Shown: piece by piece, positions 18,555 to 26,093 of the stretch
How the letters are laid out: each line of letters begins with the position of its first letter
Numbering within the stretch: position 1 is the stretch's first letter
DNA from: Maribacter sp. 4G9
Lineage (GTDB): Bacteria > Bacteroidota > Bacteroidia > Flavobacteriales > Flavobacteriaceae
Direction: 5' to 3'
DNA length: 33,618 bases
Assembly: GCF_002742265.1 (NCBI RefSeq)
Contig: NZ_MDGL01000096.1
Span: forward strand, 1-33,618
The notes under the pieces: generated by a model
Seen by the model: the letters and a program-made list of their open reading frames with translations, nothing else
Told to the model about the DNA's origin: nothing
Database searches by the model: none
Translations under genes and position numbers: made by a program

Positions 18555-19058
18555 TTGAGCATGGGTGCTTTGGCTTTTAGCCTTGTAATTTTTTTCCTAA
18601 TTATTTTTATAACAGGACATAATATATTGCGACCTGAATTTGTTTATCAAAAATTTCAGTTAGGGAATTTGTACATGGCGATAGTTATGGCCGGAATGGG
18701 TGTACTTTTGAGTAAAAGTACCAGCATAGTTTTGGATAAAGCAAACGAAAGGCTTCAAACGCGTTGGCATATTGGTAGGTTTGGATATGGAAAATGGGAA
18801 GAACTGCCACCTGTGGATTATATCTCAGTTTTTAAGGCACAAAAGACATACTCCATAAATTTTGATACAAGGGCTCCTGTAAGATATGAAGTGAATATAT
18901 GGTTACGAAAAGGAGGCCGAAAACGTGTCTATTTTAGCTATGATGATGATGTCGCTTTAAATATGGGTATTGAGATAGCTAATTTTTTGAAAGTTGACCT
19001 TTGGGATGCTACGGACCCATATAATAAAACAAAAATTCCATTTACGGGTCAACAGTGA
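18555..19058 (+). CDS. Uncharacterised membrane protein, 167 residues
   Basis: I do not recognise a family. The start could be TTG at 18555 or ATG at 18561. Two hydrophobic helices open the protein (ALAFSLVIFFLIIFITG, and LYMAIVMAGMGVLL around 39-52). A soluble C-terminal domain follows, with aromatic and basic content (RTRWHIGRF-like stretch, WLRKGGRKRVYFSYDDDVA, FLKVDLWDATDP). The frame stays open upstream back to about 18498 and reads like a charged cytoplasmic leader (NKKDKLEISEGRPSVLQLS), but without an ATG. The gene is convergent with the small HTH gene, with 3 bases between stops. Confidence 0.6.
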   Translation: MSMGALAFSLVIFFLIIFITGHNILRPEFVYQKFQLGNLYMAIVMAGMGVLLSKSTSIVLDKANERLQTRWHIGRFGYGKWEELPPVDYISVFKAQKTYSINFDTRAPVRYEVNIWLRKGGRKRVYFSYDDDVALNMGIEIANFLKVDLWDATDPYNKTKIPFTGQQ

Positions 19059-19061
19059 TTT

Positions 19062-19265
19062 TTATTTTAAATATTCCAATAAATCCCCAGGTTGGCATTC
19101 CAGTTCCTTGCAGATTGCTTCAAGCGTTGAGAACCGAATGGCTTTTGCTTTTCCAGATTTCAATATGGATAGGTTGGCTTCCGTTATACCAATGGCTTCA
19201 GCAAGTTCCTTGCTCTTCATTTTCCGTTTTGCCAACATGACATCCAAGTTTACAACGATCCCCAT
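19062..19265 (-). CDS. Small Cro/CI-type HTH regulator (YozG-like)
   Basis: The 67-residue protein is essentially one helix-turn-helix domain: LAKRKMKSKELAEAIGITEA (11-30) with recognition helix NLSILKSGKAKAIRFSTL, then ICKELECQPGDLLEYLK. The closing 'L..IC..L.C.PGDLLEY' is the signature of the HTH_26/YozG group. Its ATG lies 1 base after the stop of the DUF2975 membrane protein. This gene pair (YoaS/YozG in Bacillus) is widespread. It likely represses its own operon through the TTATTG half-sites upstream of the membrane gene. The last step is inference. Confidence 0.88.
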   Translation of the reverse strand: MGIVVNLDVMLAKRKMKSKELAEAIGITEANLSILKSGKAKAIRFSTLEAICKELECQPGDLLEYLK

Positions 19266-19266
19266 A

Positions 19267-19782
19267 CTAAATCGTTAAATCGTTTTCTGATTGAACCTTT
19301 AGGCCTCTTTTAAAAATTGCGGCAACAAAGAGCAAAAACACACCGAAAATTAAACTAAGAATCAAATTATGGATTCCATTCATTATTGAAATATTCAGTA
19401 TTATGAGTCGTAACGATAAATATACTATTGGAAAAACCAATAAATTGATGATTGCCAGTACTTTTAAATGACGAATGGCGGCTGCATTAAAAAGAACTGC
19501 CGACTTGAATGATTTCAAAATCATTGACAAACTGTAAAGAAATCCACCACAGTAAATCAAAATTAGTGTGATGCTTGTTATGATGGAAGTTTTATTATCA
19601 CCCTTGATGTCAAAGTAGGATAATAGTGGAAATGGAATGGTAAAACGCCCACCTTTTAGTTCATAATTGCCAATAATAAAGGAAAGTAAAATAAAAAGTG
19701 CCAAGACTAAGGAGCCAATGGCCCCAAAACGGAAAACATAGAACAAATAACTTGAGACTGATTTTGGCCCGAATATTTTCAT
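19267..19782 (-). CDS. DUF2975 integral membrane protein (YoaS-like)
   Basis: This 171-residue protein has four hydrophobic helices: about 17-37 (VFRFGAIGSLVLALFILLSF), 68-88 (ITLILIYCGGFLYSLSMIL), 106-126 and 137-157. A conserved-looking cytoplasmic link (FKSAVLFNAAAIRHLKVLAI) lies between helices 2 and 3. The length, four-helix plan and strict pairing with a downstream small HTH gene match DUF2975. The biochemical role of the family is unknown; a membrane sensor or target controlled by the HTH protein is plausible. It has its own promoter at 19808-19835. Confidence 0.82.
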   Translation of the reverse strand: MKIFGPKSVSSYLFYVFRFGAIGSLVLALFILLSFIIGNYELKGGRFTIPFPLLSYFDIKGDNKTSIITSITLILIYCGGFLYSLSMILKSFKSAVLFNAAAIRHLKVLAIINLLVFPIVYLSLRLIILNISIMNGIHNLILSLIFGVFLLFVAAIFKRGLKVQSENDLTI

Positions 19783-19790
19783 AATGTGAA

Positions 19791-19839
19791 TTATTGTTTA
19801 ACAATAACAAATATAAAATAATTATTGAAAAACAATAAT
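19791..19839. promoter_or_regulatory. Putative operator: two TTATTG/CAATAA inverted repeats
   Basis: The first repeat is TTATTGTT-T-AACAATAA (19791-19807), with perfect 8-base arms over the predicted start site. The second is ATTATTG-N5-CAATAAT (19821-19839), with perfect 7-base arms over the -33 box. All four half-sites share TTATTG. The arrangement fits a dimeric HTH repressor blocking the promoter, probably the YozG-like protein encoded downstream. The binding partner is inferred. Confidence 0.55.
19808..19835 (-). promoter_or_regulatory. Promoter of the DUF2975-HTH operon
   Basis: Read on the minus strand, TTG (19833-19835) is followed by 17 bases and TATATTTG (19808-19815), an exact match to TTG-N17-TAnnTTTG. 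The transcription start would fall near 19801, about 19 bases before the ATG at 19782. Inverted repeats cover both the -33 box and the start site. Confidence 0.7.
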
Positions 19840-19861
19840 AAAGTATTGTAAAAAGGAAATA

Positions 19862-20398
19862 TTATTTCCAATCCCAATAGATCAGTTCCCAAGAAATGTC
19901 CCCAGAAACATGGGTTTGAAGTATTTCGAATCCCACACTTAAATGGGCATTTAGGGAACGCTGGTTGCTTGTTGCCACTTCGGTTAACAATCCATCGTAG
20001 TCTTTTTCAAGTTCTTGTCTGTAATAAGTATACATGCCTTTAAAAACACCTTGGGCCCTAAATTCATTGGCAACACAGATTTGTCCCATAGCCAGGTATT
20101 TTTTTCCGGCCAAGAGAATATCCGCCATTTTGAACATGGGGGAAAGCAAAGGAATATCGGCACTAAATTTTCGGGTCATGCAGAGGGCATATCCCTTGAC
20201 TTTACCATCAACTTTAGCGATGACATGCGGGCAATCCATATTCATCCTTATTAATAGTTCAAAGGAATGGATTACGGTTACAAAGCCCTCCTTTGACTTT
20301 TCTTCATCAGAAAGGAAACTTGGTGTATTGTTTTGTTGAAGCGCCAGGATGCCATGCAGTTCCTCGTCCGATGTGGCGCGACAGTAGTGTATATCCAT
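19862..20398 (-). CDS. GNAT-family N-acetyltransferase
   Basis: The 178-residue cytosolic protein has GNAT layout. The start is MDIHYCRATSDEELHGILAL. The acetyl-CoA-binding motif A is IGQ-like strand then loop in QICVANEFRAQGVFKGMY (106-123), with Arg114 and Gly117 matching the R-x-x-G-x pattern. Motif B is LLTEVATSNQRSLNAHLSVGF. The final strand is ISWELIYWDW. The substrate cannot be told. Its ATG immediately follows the TAG of the M61 peptidase gene with no gap, so the two are translated together. Confidence 0.88.
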   Translation of the reverse strand: MDIHYCRATSDEELHGILALQQNNTPSFLSDEEKSKEGFVTVIHSFELLIRMNMDCPHVIAKVDGKVKGYALCMTRKFSADIPLLSPMFKMADILLAGKKYLAMGQICVANEFRAQGVFKGMYTYYRQELEKDYDGLLTEVATSNQRSLNAHLSVGFEILQTHVSGDISWELIYWDWK

Positions 20399-22195
20399 CT
20401 ATTTCAGCTTTAACCAGTCCTTCCTGGCATCGTGTTGCTTTTTTGTCAATTCATCCCCTTCTTTCTCCGAAGGATAAATAACATAGGTGGGACTGGAAAC
20501 CAATTTTACTTGGGTTGTTTTAGGCTGTCCAAATCTTTCAAATTCAATTTTTAGGACATCTCCTGGGTTAAATTGGGATAGGAAGTCATCAAAGTGTTGC
20601 CCATCAGGAAATGCGCCCCCATTCATGGAGGTAATAATGTCCCCTTTATCCAAACCTGCTATATAGGCGGGACTTCCCATTTTTGGATTCGTGGTTATTT
20701 CGCCATGGCCGTCTCCATTCAAACGCGCAGAAATTCCCAAATAAGCCGACTCAGCCTTTGTTTCAAGTTTTATACCTACTATTTCAAAAAGGCTTTTGTA
20801 ATCCGGCATTTCGCTTTTATAGATATAGGAATTAAAGAAAGCATCGCCAAACTCTTTTCCAGCATATTCCCTTAATGTGTTTTGTAAGTCCTTTATTTTA
20901 TACGGTGTTTGTGTCTTGCCATATTTTATCCAAACCAATTTCATATAATTATCCAGATCCAATCCTTTTTCCCTTAAGGCAAGGTCTAGGGCCATGCCCA
21001 AAACACTACCATACGAATAATAGGAAATGAACATATTCTCCCTATTTACGGGATCCACCGAGGTGGCGGCATCTACAAAAGGTGCCTGGTAGCTCATCTC
21101 TATGGGATTGAAAAATTGTCTGGCCGGTGAGTTCCATACATAATTGAAAGTTCCCGCTAGACCTTCTATATATTCCTCAGGAGCCATTAATCCCGCCCTG
21201 CAGAGTATTAGGTTTGTGTAATAACTTGTAAAACCTTCGGCGAACCATAGGGTCCCGCTCATATTCGCTTCTTCAAAGTCAAAGGGTTCCAAACTTTGGG
21301 GACGTATCCTTTCCACGTTCCAAGCGTGAAAAAACTCGTGGGACACCGTGCCAATGTTGCCTTCCATTCCACCATCGGCCAAGCTCCTAGTACTTGTAAG
21401 TATGGTGGAGTTCCTATGCTCCATACCGTCGCCCGATGCATTGGGGATATAACAGGCCAGAAACGTATATCGGCCATAATCGAAAGTGGGCAATTCACCA
21501 TATACCTCTTTTTCTGCCAGGACAGTTTTTTTTACCTTTTCAAAATAAGTATCCAGTTCCTCATCCGTACCATTGTGGTGGAGAACAAACTGGATTTTTT
21601 GTCCGTCTACATCAAATTCCCTTATACCAAAATCACTGATTTCTACGGGACTGTCCATAAAATATTGCAAATTTGGAGCTGTGTAGGTAGTTCCTGACAC
21701 CAAATGCAACTGTGTGGCGACCTTCCAATTCAAATCTTCTCTTGTATCAAAAGTGACTTCGATAGGTCTTTCCTCCAAACTTGGCGCATACATAAACGTG
21801 GCAGGAATATTCAAATGGGCATGGGTTTCATCCACTTGGGAATATGTGCCGTCCCCACGGTTGGCGTATAATAGATACTCGATTTTAACGGTACCGTCAT
21901 GACCAAAAACTTGCCACTGATAGGGGTCCGGCCTATGTACTTTTAGGGAATTTCCTTTGCCGTCATACGCTTTAAACCCATACACATTCTTGGCAAATTC
22001 GTGAAGGGCATACCTTCCCGGGGAAGTCCTGCTCATACGTACCGATAGGGTATCTGTGGTAACGGCCGGAAAAGTCGCCGAAACCAAGGCTTCATGATGT
22101 ATGGCATTTTCAAAGGTGATTTCATACATGTTCATCTGAGCATAAGAGAAAATACCTATGAAGAAAAAGAGACCCAGTAACCAATATTTTTTCAT
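20399..22195 (-). CDS. M61-family (glycyl aminopeptidase-like) metallopeptidase with PDZ domain
   Basis: The 598-residue exported protein has a signal peptide (MKKYWLLGLFFFIGIFSYAQ, cleavage about 20). An N-terminal M61 beta domain is followed by the catalytic domain: GMEHR at 257-261, zinc motif HEFFHAWNVERIRP starting at His286 (His286, Glu287, His290), and Glu320 in WFAEGFTSYY as third ligand. A C-terminal PDZ domain at about 480-570 contains NPKMGSPAYIAGLDKGDIIT. All catalytic residues are present. The family cleaves N-terminal glycine, or acidic residues in some members, from peptides in the periplasm. It is followed without gap by the GNAT gene. Confidence 0.93.
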   Translation of the reverse strand: MKKYWLLGLFFFIGIFSYAQMNMYEITFENAIHHEALVSATFPAVTTDTLSVRMSRTSPGRYALHEFAKNVYGFKAYDGKGNSLKVHRPDPYQWQVFGHDGTVKIEYLLYANRGDGTYSQVDETHAHLNIPATFMYAPSLEERPIEVTFDTREDLNWKVATQLHLVSGTTYTAPNLQYFMDSPVEISDFGIREFDVDGQKIQFVLHHNGTDEELDTYFEKVKKTVLAEKEVYGELPTFDYGRYTFLACYIPNASGDGMEHRNSTILTSTRSLADGGMEGNIGTVSHEFFHAWNVERIRPQSLEPFDFEEANMSGTLWFAEGFTSYYTNLILCRAGLMAPEEYIEGLAGTFNYVWNSPARQFFNPIEMSYQAPFVDAATSVDPVNRENMFISYYSYGSVLGMALDLALREKGLDLDNYMKLVWIKYGKTQTPYKIKDLQNTLREYAGKEFGDAFFNSYIYKSEMPDYKSLFEIVGIKLETKAESAYLGISARLNGDGHGEITTNPKMGSPAYIAGLDKGDIITSMNGGAFPDGQHFDDFLSQFNPGDVLKIEFERFGQPKTTQVKLVSSPTYVIYPSEKEGDELTKKQHDARKDWLKLK

Positions 22196-22376
22196 AAAGC
22201 CCTATTCAAATTCAAGGATTAAATATATGGAATAATTGTACTTTACATTAATATAACATTACGTTAATCTAATAGGAAAGCAACCATTTATAATTTAGGC
22301 ATCTTAAAAGCTGTGTTGATTATTTTTTAGGCAACCCAATAATAAAAATTAACAACTTCGCAAGTAACGATTGAAC

Positions 22377-22403
22377 ATGTGGCCTAATAAAAAATACGTA
22401 TGA
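22377..22403 (+). other. Possible 8-codon leader ORF
   Basis: ATG at 22377 reads MWPNKKYV and stops at TGA 22401-22403, which overlaps the ATG of the next gene as ATGA. It could couple or limit initiation of that gene, or be chance. Confidence 0.25.
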
Positions 22404-22999
22404 GGAACCCCCATTTTGTTTTGTTTTGTACTTGTTTTATGGTGCTATCTTCTTTTGGTCAAAAGGAGGACCTAGAAAAAAACAGGACCATTACCCTATT
22501 CAAGAATCAAATTTCCAGCAACCTTCCATATTTTTTAGTGAACAGTGTGGAACTAAATTATGAACGTATACTAGGACGTAAGTTTGCATTGGGGATAGGA
22601 TGGGCATCCTATGGTGATGGTTTTAACAAGTTGGATGTTGCGGGAAATGGATACGCTCAAAGGGCCAATTTTGAGATAAATCCCTTTGGAAGATTCTATT
22701 TTAATGGTAACAATAAAAAAAGCCACTTTTTAGAAATCTTTGCTTCCCTAAACAAGAATGAAAGTAGCGATATTTTTGTACGAAATACTACTCCTGAAGG
22801 TTATGGGGTCTATGAAAAGGGAACCATAGTAACAAAGGATTTTGGAATGGGCATTGGTTATGGATATCGATTTCTTTTCGCAAAGGATAGACTTTCCCTT
22901 GAAGGGCAAATTGGTTTACGCACCAATTTTGAAACGTATTGGTTTGTTGTCCAATCTTCATTGGTAAGAACCGGGATAAGGATAGGATATAGATTTTAA
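22400..22999 (+). CDS. Outer-membrane beta-barrel protein, unknown function
   Basis: The 199-residue protein has a signal peptide (MRNPHFVLFCTCFMVLSSFG, cleavage about 20-21). An alternating hydrophobic pattern of about eight strands follows, with turns rich in Gly and Asn (FALGIGWASYGDG; FEINPFGRFYFNGN; KDFGMGIGYGYRF). It ends with an aromatic outer-membrane signal (RIGYRF). It resembles small eight-stranded barrels. It is followed 10 bases later by a lipoprotein gene, so the two probably form one outer-envelope unit. No precise family was recognised. Confidence 0.7.
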   Translation: MRNPHFVLFCTCFMVLSSFGQKEDLEKNRTITLFKNQISSNLPYFLVNSVELNYERILGRKFALGIGWASYGDGFNKLDVAGNGYAQRANFEINPFGRFYFNGNNKKSHFLEIFASLNKNESSDIFVRNTTPEGYGVYEKGTIVTKDFGMGIGYGYRFLFAKDRLSLEGQIGLRTNFETYWFVVQSSLVRTGIRIGYRF

Positions 23000-23009
23000 T
23001 CCAAATAAC

Positions 23010-23567
23010 ATGAAAAGCAATTTCTTTTTATTAATGCTCCTTTTGTTTTTTTACAGTTGTTATACCAACGATGAGGAAGGTTTTTCTTATATCCAAATAG
23101 AAGTTGAAAATGCCCTTGTGGTAGATAACCAAGGTAATTATATGGTTGGGGACACCCTGTTCGTCAATCTTAATTTTAGTAGATACTTACAGGAAGATGG
23201 CTACACCAATCTTTTGGATATATATAAAAGCACAGCTGCGGAACGCTTTAGTTATAGTCTAGACCTTGAAAAGTTTAGTACAATATCAAACGATTATATA
23301 AGAACTCCTATTGCTCCTGAAAATATTTATGCCGTCACAGGAGAGTTGCAAAATGAGTATGGTGAGGTGGTCGCCGTGTTAAACGAAAACCGTGATATTT
23401 ATAGTTCTAGAATTGGCATAGTTCTTAAAGAATCCGGAAATTATAGGTTAAACTTTCAATATGTGACCATCAGACCTGAATATAAGCCAGATAAAATTTT
23501 TTTAGAGATTATTCCTAGGTTCCCTAATACCCTTGAGGAGGATTTTATTTTTACGGTTGCGGAATAA
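23010..23567 (+). CDS. Lipoprotein, 185 residues, unknown function
   Basis: The start MKSNFFLLMLLLFFYSC is a textbook lipoprotein signal with Cys17. The mature part is beta-rich and acidic (YIQIEVENALVVDNQGNYMV; GDTLFVNLNFSRYLQEDGY; IGIVLKESGNYRLNFQYV), consistent with an immunoglobulin-like fold. It lies 10 bases behind the beta-barrel gene and 51 bases before bioF. I do not recognise a family. A partnership with the barrel protein is inferred from spacing only. Confidence 0.72.
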   Translation: MKSNFFLLMLLLFFYSCYTNDEEGFSYIQIEVENALVVDNQGNYMVGDTLFVNLNFSRYLQEDGYTNLLDIYKSTAAERFSYSLDLEKFSTISNDYIRTPIAPENIYAVTGELQNEYGEVVAVLNENRDIYSSRIGIVLKESGNYRLNFQYVTIRPEYKPDKIFLEIIPRFPNTLEEDFIFTVAE

Positions 23568-23618
23568 TTATTTTTTGCTTCTATATTTTTTTAGGGGTAA
23601 AGACTATACATTTGGAAC

Positions 23619-24770
23619 ATGTCAATATTTCCAAAAAAACTTAGTCAAAAGCTTGAGAATCGTATAAAAGATGGTTCTTTGAGATGTCTCGCAGAGTCCA
23701 CTTCGTTAGTAGATTTCTCTTCGAACGATTATCTTGGTTTTGCCAGGAACGAAAGCCTTTTCTCCAAGACTTTTCAGTTATTATTAAAGCATAATATCAG
23801 TGAGAACGGCGCTACAGGTTCCAGGTTATTGACCGGGAACCATATCCTGTTCCAAGAATTGGAATCCTTATTGGCGCAGACCCATAATGTTGAAAATGCC
23901 CTGGTGTTTAACTCGGGGTACGATGCCAACATAGGTTTTTTTGGATGTGTTCCGCAACGGGGCGACTTTGTTTTTTACGACGAACTTATTCATGCCAGTA
24001 TCCGGGACGGATTACAACTGAGCCATGCCAAGAGCTATAAATTTGGACATAATAGCCTAAAGGATTTAAAGGAGAAAATAAAAAAAACTATTTCTGACAA
24101 TGGTGATTCCGATGTTTATGTGGTTACGGAATCCGTATTCTCCATGGACGGTGATTCTCCAGATCTTAAACAATTGGCCAGTTTTTGTATCTCGGAAGGA
24201 TATCATTTGATCGTGGACGAGGCGCATGCCGTTGGTGTTATGGGCAAACAAGGTCTTGGGTTGGTACAGGAGTTGGGATTGGAAAAGGCCCTCTTCGCAA
24301 GGATCGTTACCTTTGGAAAGGCCTTGGGCACCCAAGGTGCGGCCATACTTGGTAGCAATGCCCTAAGGGACTATCTCATAAATTTTTCCCGGAGTTTCAT
24401 ATATACTACGGCGTTGCCTCCACATGATATTGTCGGTATTTTATCTTCCTATGAGTTTCTTGCTGTTGAAGGAGGGGCGCAGCGCGACCAGCTTTTTGAA
24501 AATATTTCGTATTTCAAGGGTCAAGCGAAGAAACAGAAGTGGTCCGGTAACTTAATCGGAAGTGATTCGGCCATTCAATCCGTAATTATTCCTGGCAATG
24601 AAAAAGTCCGGAATATTTCCAAAAAATTGAGGGACGACGGTTTTGATGTGAAGGCCATCCTTTCTCCTACGGTTCCCGAAGGGAAGGAAAGAATGCGATT
24701 TTGTCTTCATAGTTTCAATTCTAAGGAAGAGATTGGTTTGGTGCTGCAATTATTGTCAAAATATATTTGA
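23619..24770 (+). CDS. bioF: 8-amino-7-oxononanoate synthase
   Basis: BioF condenses a pimeloyl thioester with L-alanine, using PLP, in the first committed step of biotin ring assembly. The 383-residue protein has the class-II alpha-oxoamine synthase pattern: SSNDYLGFARN (34-44), NGATGSRLLTGNH (63-75), the PLP-contact loop VDEAHAVGVMG (199-209) and the Schiff-base Lys234 in TFGKALGTQGA. The related Kbl/HemA enzymes share the fold; the biotin neighbours decide the call. DUF2007 starts 3 bases after its stop and bioD follows. Confidence 0.93.
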   Translation: MSIFPKKLSQKLENRIKDGSLRCLAESTSLVDFSSNDYLGFARNESLFSKTFQLLLKHNISENGATGSRLLTGNHILFQELESLLAQTHNVENALVFNSGYDANIGFFGCVPQRGDFVFYDELIHASIRDGLQLSHAKSYKFGHNSLKDLKEKIKKTISDNGDSDVYVVTESVFSMDGDSPDLKQLASFCISEGYHLIVDEAHAVGVMGKQGLGLVQELGLEKALFARIVTFGKALGTQGAAILGSNALRDYLINFSRSFIYTTALPPHDIVGILSSYEFLAVEGGAQRDQLFENISYFKGQAKKQKWSGNLIGSDSAIQSVIIPGNEKVRNISKKLRDDGFDVKAILSPTVPEGKERMRFCLHSFNSKEEIGLVLQLLSKYI

Positions 24771-24773
24771 TGC

Positions 24774-25151
24774 ATGACGGACAAATTTTATCATGTTGCT
24801 TCTTTTGAATATGTGGCCGATGTTCAAATTTTAAAGGGAAAACTGGAATCAGAAGGCATCCCGGTTTTTCTTAGGGATGAGAACACCTTGAACTCCGACC
24901 CCCTAATAAGCAATGCCATTGGTGGGGTAAAGTTGCTGGTCTATGCCCAGGACAAGGAGCGGGCCTTGGAAATTTACAATGAAGTTAGGGCATATGCTTT
25001 GGACGATTTTGGCAATCCAGTAACCTGTCCCAATTGCAAGGCCAGAAAATCCGAAGTCTATTATAACAGGAAGGGGATTTTTTATAAACTTTTTCCTTTT
25101 TTTGAGAAAAGAAAATATAAGTGCCTAAATTGTGGCATGATAACTCGATAA
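24774..25151 (+). CDS. DUF2007 protein with C-terminal zinc ribbon
   Basis: The 125-residue protein has an N-terminal ferredoxin-like DUF2007 domain, about 1-75 (FYHVASFEYVADVQILKGKL; GIPVFLRDENTL; GGVKLLVYAQDKERALEIYN). A zinc ribbon follows, with CPNCK and CLNCG pairs about 35 residues apart (Cys at roughly 84, 87, 119, 122). The domain has been called a putative signal-transducing protein. It begins 3 bases after bioF, so it is translated with it. The link to biotin is positional only. Confidence 0.8.
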   Translation: MTDKFYHVASFEYVADVQILKGKLESEGIPVFLRDENTLNSDPLISNAIGGVKLLVYAQDKERALEIYNEVRAYALDDFGNPVTCPNCKARKSEVYYNRKGIFYKLFPFFEKRKYKCLNCGMITR

Positions 25152-25156
25152 TCGAG
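25144..25156. repeat. Inverted repeat CTCGAT-A-ATCGAG between DUF2007 and bioD
   Basis: Perfect 6-base arms overlap the DUF2007 stop codon. The repeat could be an operator for bioD or a weak hairpin; no T run follows. Confidence 0.3.
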
Positions 25157-25256
25157 ATTAAATTAGTGAAGTGGTTTAAGGCTTTACTTAAAATAAAAAT
25201 TATTTTCTAATACATTTCCTTTGTGCTTGCGCGGGAAGTGGTCAAATTTATTAAGC

Positions 25257-25874
25257 ATGCAAAAGATTTTCGTTACAGGTATTTCTACGGGAGTGGGTAA
25301 AACGGTGGCTTCGGCCATCATAACCGAAGCCCTTCAGGCCGATTATTGGAAGCCCGTACAGTCAGGGGATCTGGACCAAACGGATAGCGATACGGTAAAA
25401 AATCTAATATCGAACGACAAAACAAGTATTTTGCCAAGCAGCTACGAGCTTACAGCTGCCATGAGTCCGCATGCCGCAGCAGAGATTGATGGGGTGAAAA
25501 TAGACCGTTTCCATATTAATGAACCGGCTACGGATAGGAATTTGGTGATTGAAGGGGCCGGAGGCCTGTTGGTGCCCTTAAACGATGAGGATACTATGTT
25601 CGACATAATCATGCCGGAATATAAGGTGGTGGTGGTTTCCAAGCACTATTTGGGAAGTATCAACCATACCTTGTTGACCATTGGGTGGTTACAGAACAAG
25701 GGCTATGATGTTTCCGTATTGTTCAACGGAAAGGAAAATCCCCAAACGGAAAGGATCATATTATATAAAACGGGGGTTCCCCTAATTGGAAGAATTGACG
25801 AGGAGCCAAGGTTGGACAAAACCGTTGTGGCGCGCTATGCCGGAGAGTTCAGGCACATTTTGGAGAGTCTTTAA
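25257..25874 (+). CDS. bioD: Dethiobiotin synthetase
   Basis: BioD forms the ureido ring of dethiobiotin from diaminopelargonate, CO2 and ATP. I chose the ATG at 25257 (MQKIFVTGISTGVGKT). The frame is open upstream to a TTG, but that leader is not family-like. The 205-residue protein has the P-loop GISTGVGKT (8-16), the substrate motif KPVQSGD, and the second conserved block LVIEGAGGLLVPLND. The size is normal. It lies 105 bases after DUF2007 and is followed by a repeat-rich spacer rather than by bioA. Confidence 0.95.
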   Translation: MQKIFVTGISTGVGKTVASAIITEALQADYWKPVQSGDLDQTDSDTVKNLISNDKTSILPSSYELTAAMSPHAAAEIDGVKIDRFHINEPATDRNLVIEGAGGLLVPLNDEDTMFDIIMPEYKVVVVSKHYLGSINHTLLTIGWLQNKGYDVSVLFNGKENPQTERIILYKTGVPLIGRIDEEPRLDKTVVARYAGEFRHILESL

Positions 25875-26052
25875 GATTGTTCATGGTTGCTGGTTTTTGG
25901 TTCTTCGTTGTTGGTTTATCTTTGTTCGTTAATGGTTCTAGTTCAACAACTTTCTCACTATCTCACTTTTTCACAGGACCACGAGTTCCTTTTTTGTCGT
26001 CAGTTTATAATTTTGCTAACCGCTAATTGCTCCCTGTTTACCTGTATCTGAA

Positions 26053-26093
26053 AACTGTTTACTGCAAACTGTTGACTGTTGACTGTTCACTGC
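26053..26093 (+). repeat. Degenerate tandem ACTGTT(G/C) repeats downstream of bioD
   Basis: Units such as AACTGTTTACTG, AACTGTTGACTGTTGACTG and TTCACTG follow one another up to the stop of the opposite-strand glycosyltransferase gene. The preceding 25880-25960 is rich in GGTT repeats, and GCTAATTG occurs at both ends (about 26022 and 26091). Units are short and imperfect, with no unique spacers, so this is not CRISPR. It occupies most of the 218-base spacer between convergent genes. Confidence 0.5.

Noticed and set aside
23607..23614. TACATTTG, a perfect -7 match just before bioF
   Set aside because: It lies only 4 bases before the bioF ATG, so transcription would begin inside the gene, and there is no -33 element at the right spacing.
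25221..25256. Upstream TTG start for bioD
   Set aside because: The leader (CLRGKWSNLLS) does not resemble BioD, and the P-loop spacing fits the ATG at 25257.
26053..26093. Possible CRISPR or minisatellite array
   Set aside because: Units are 6-8 bases and imperfect, and there are no spacers of uniform length and no cas genes.
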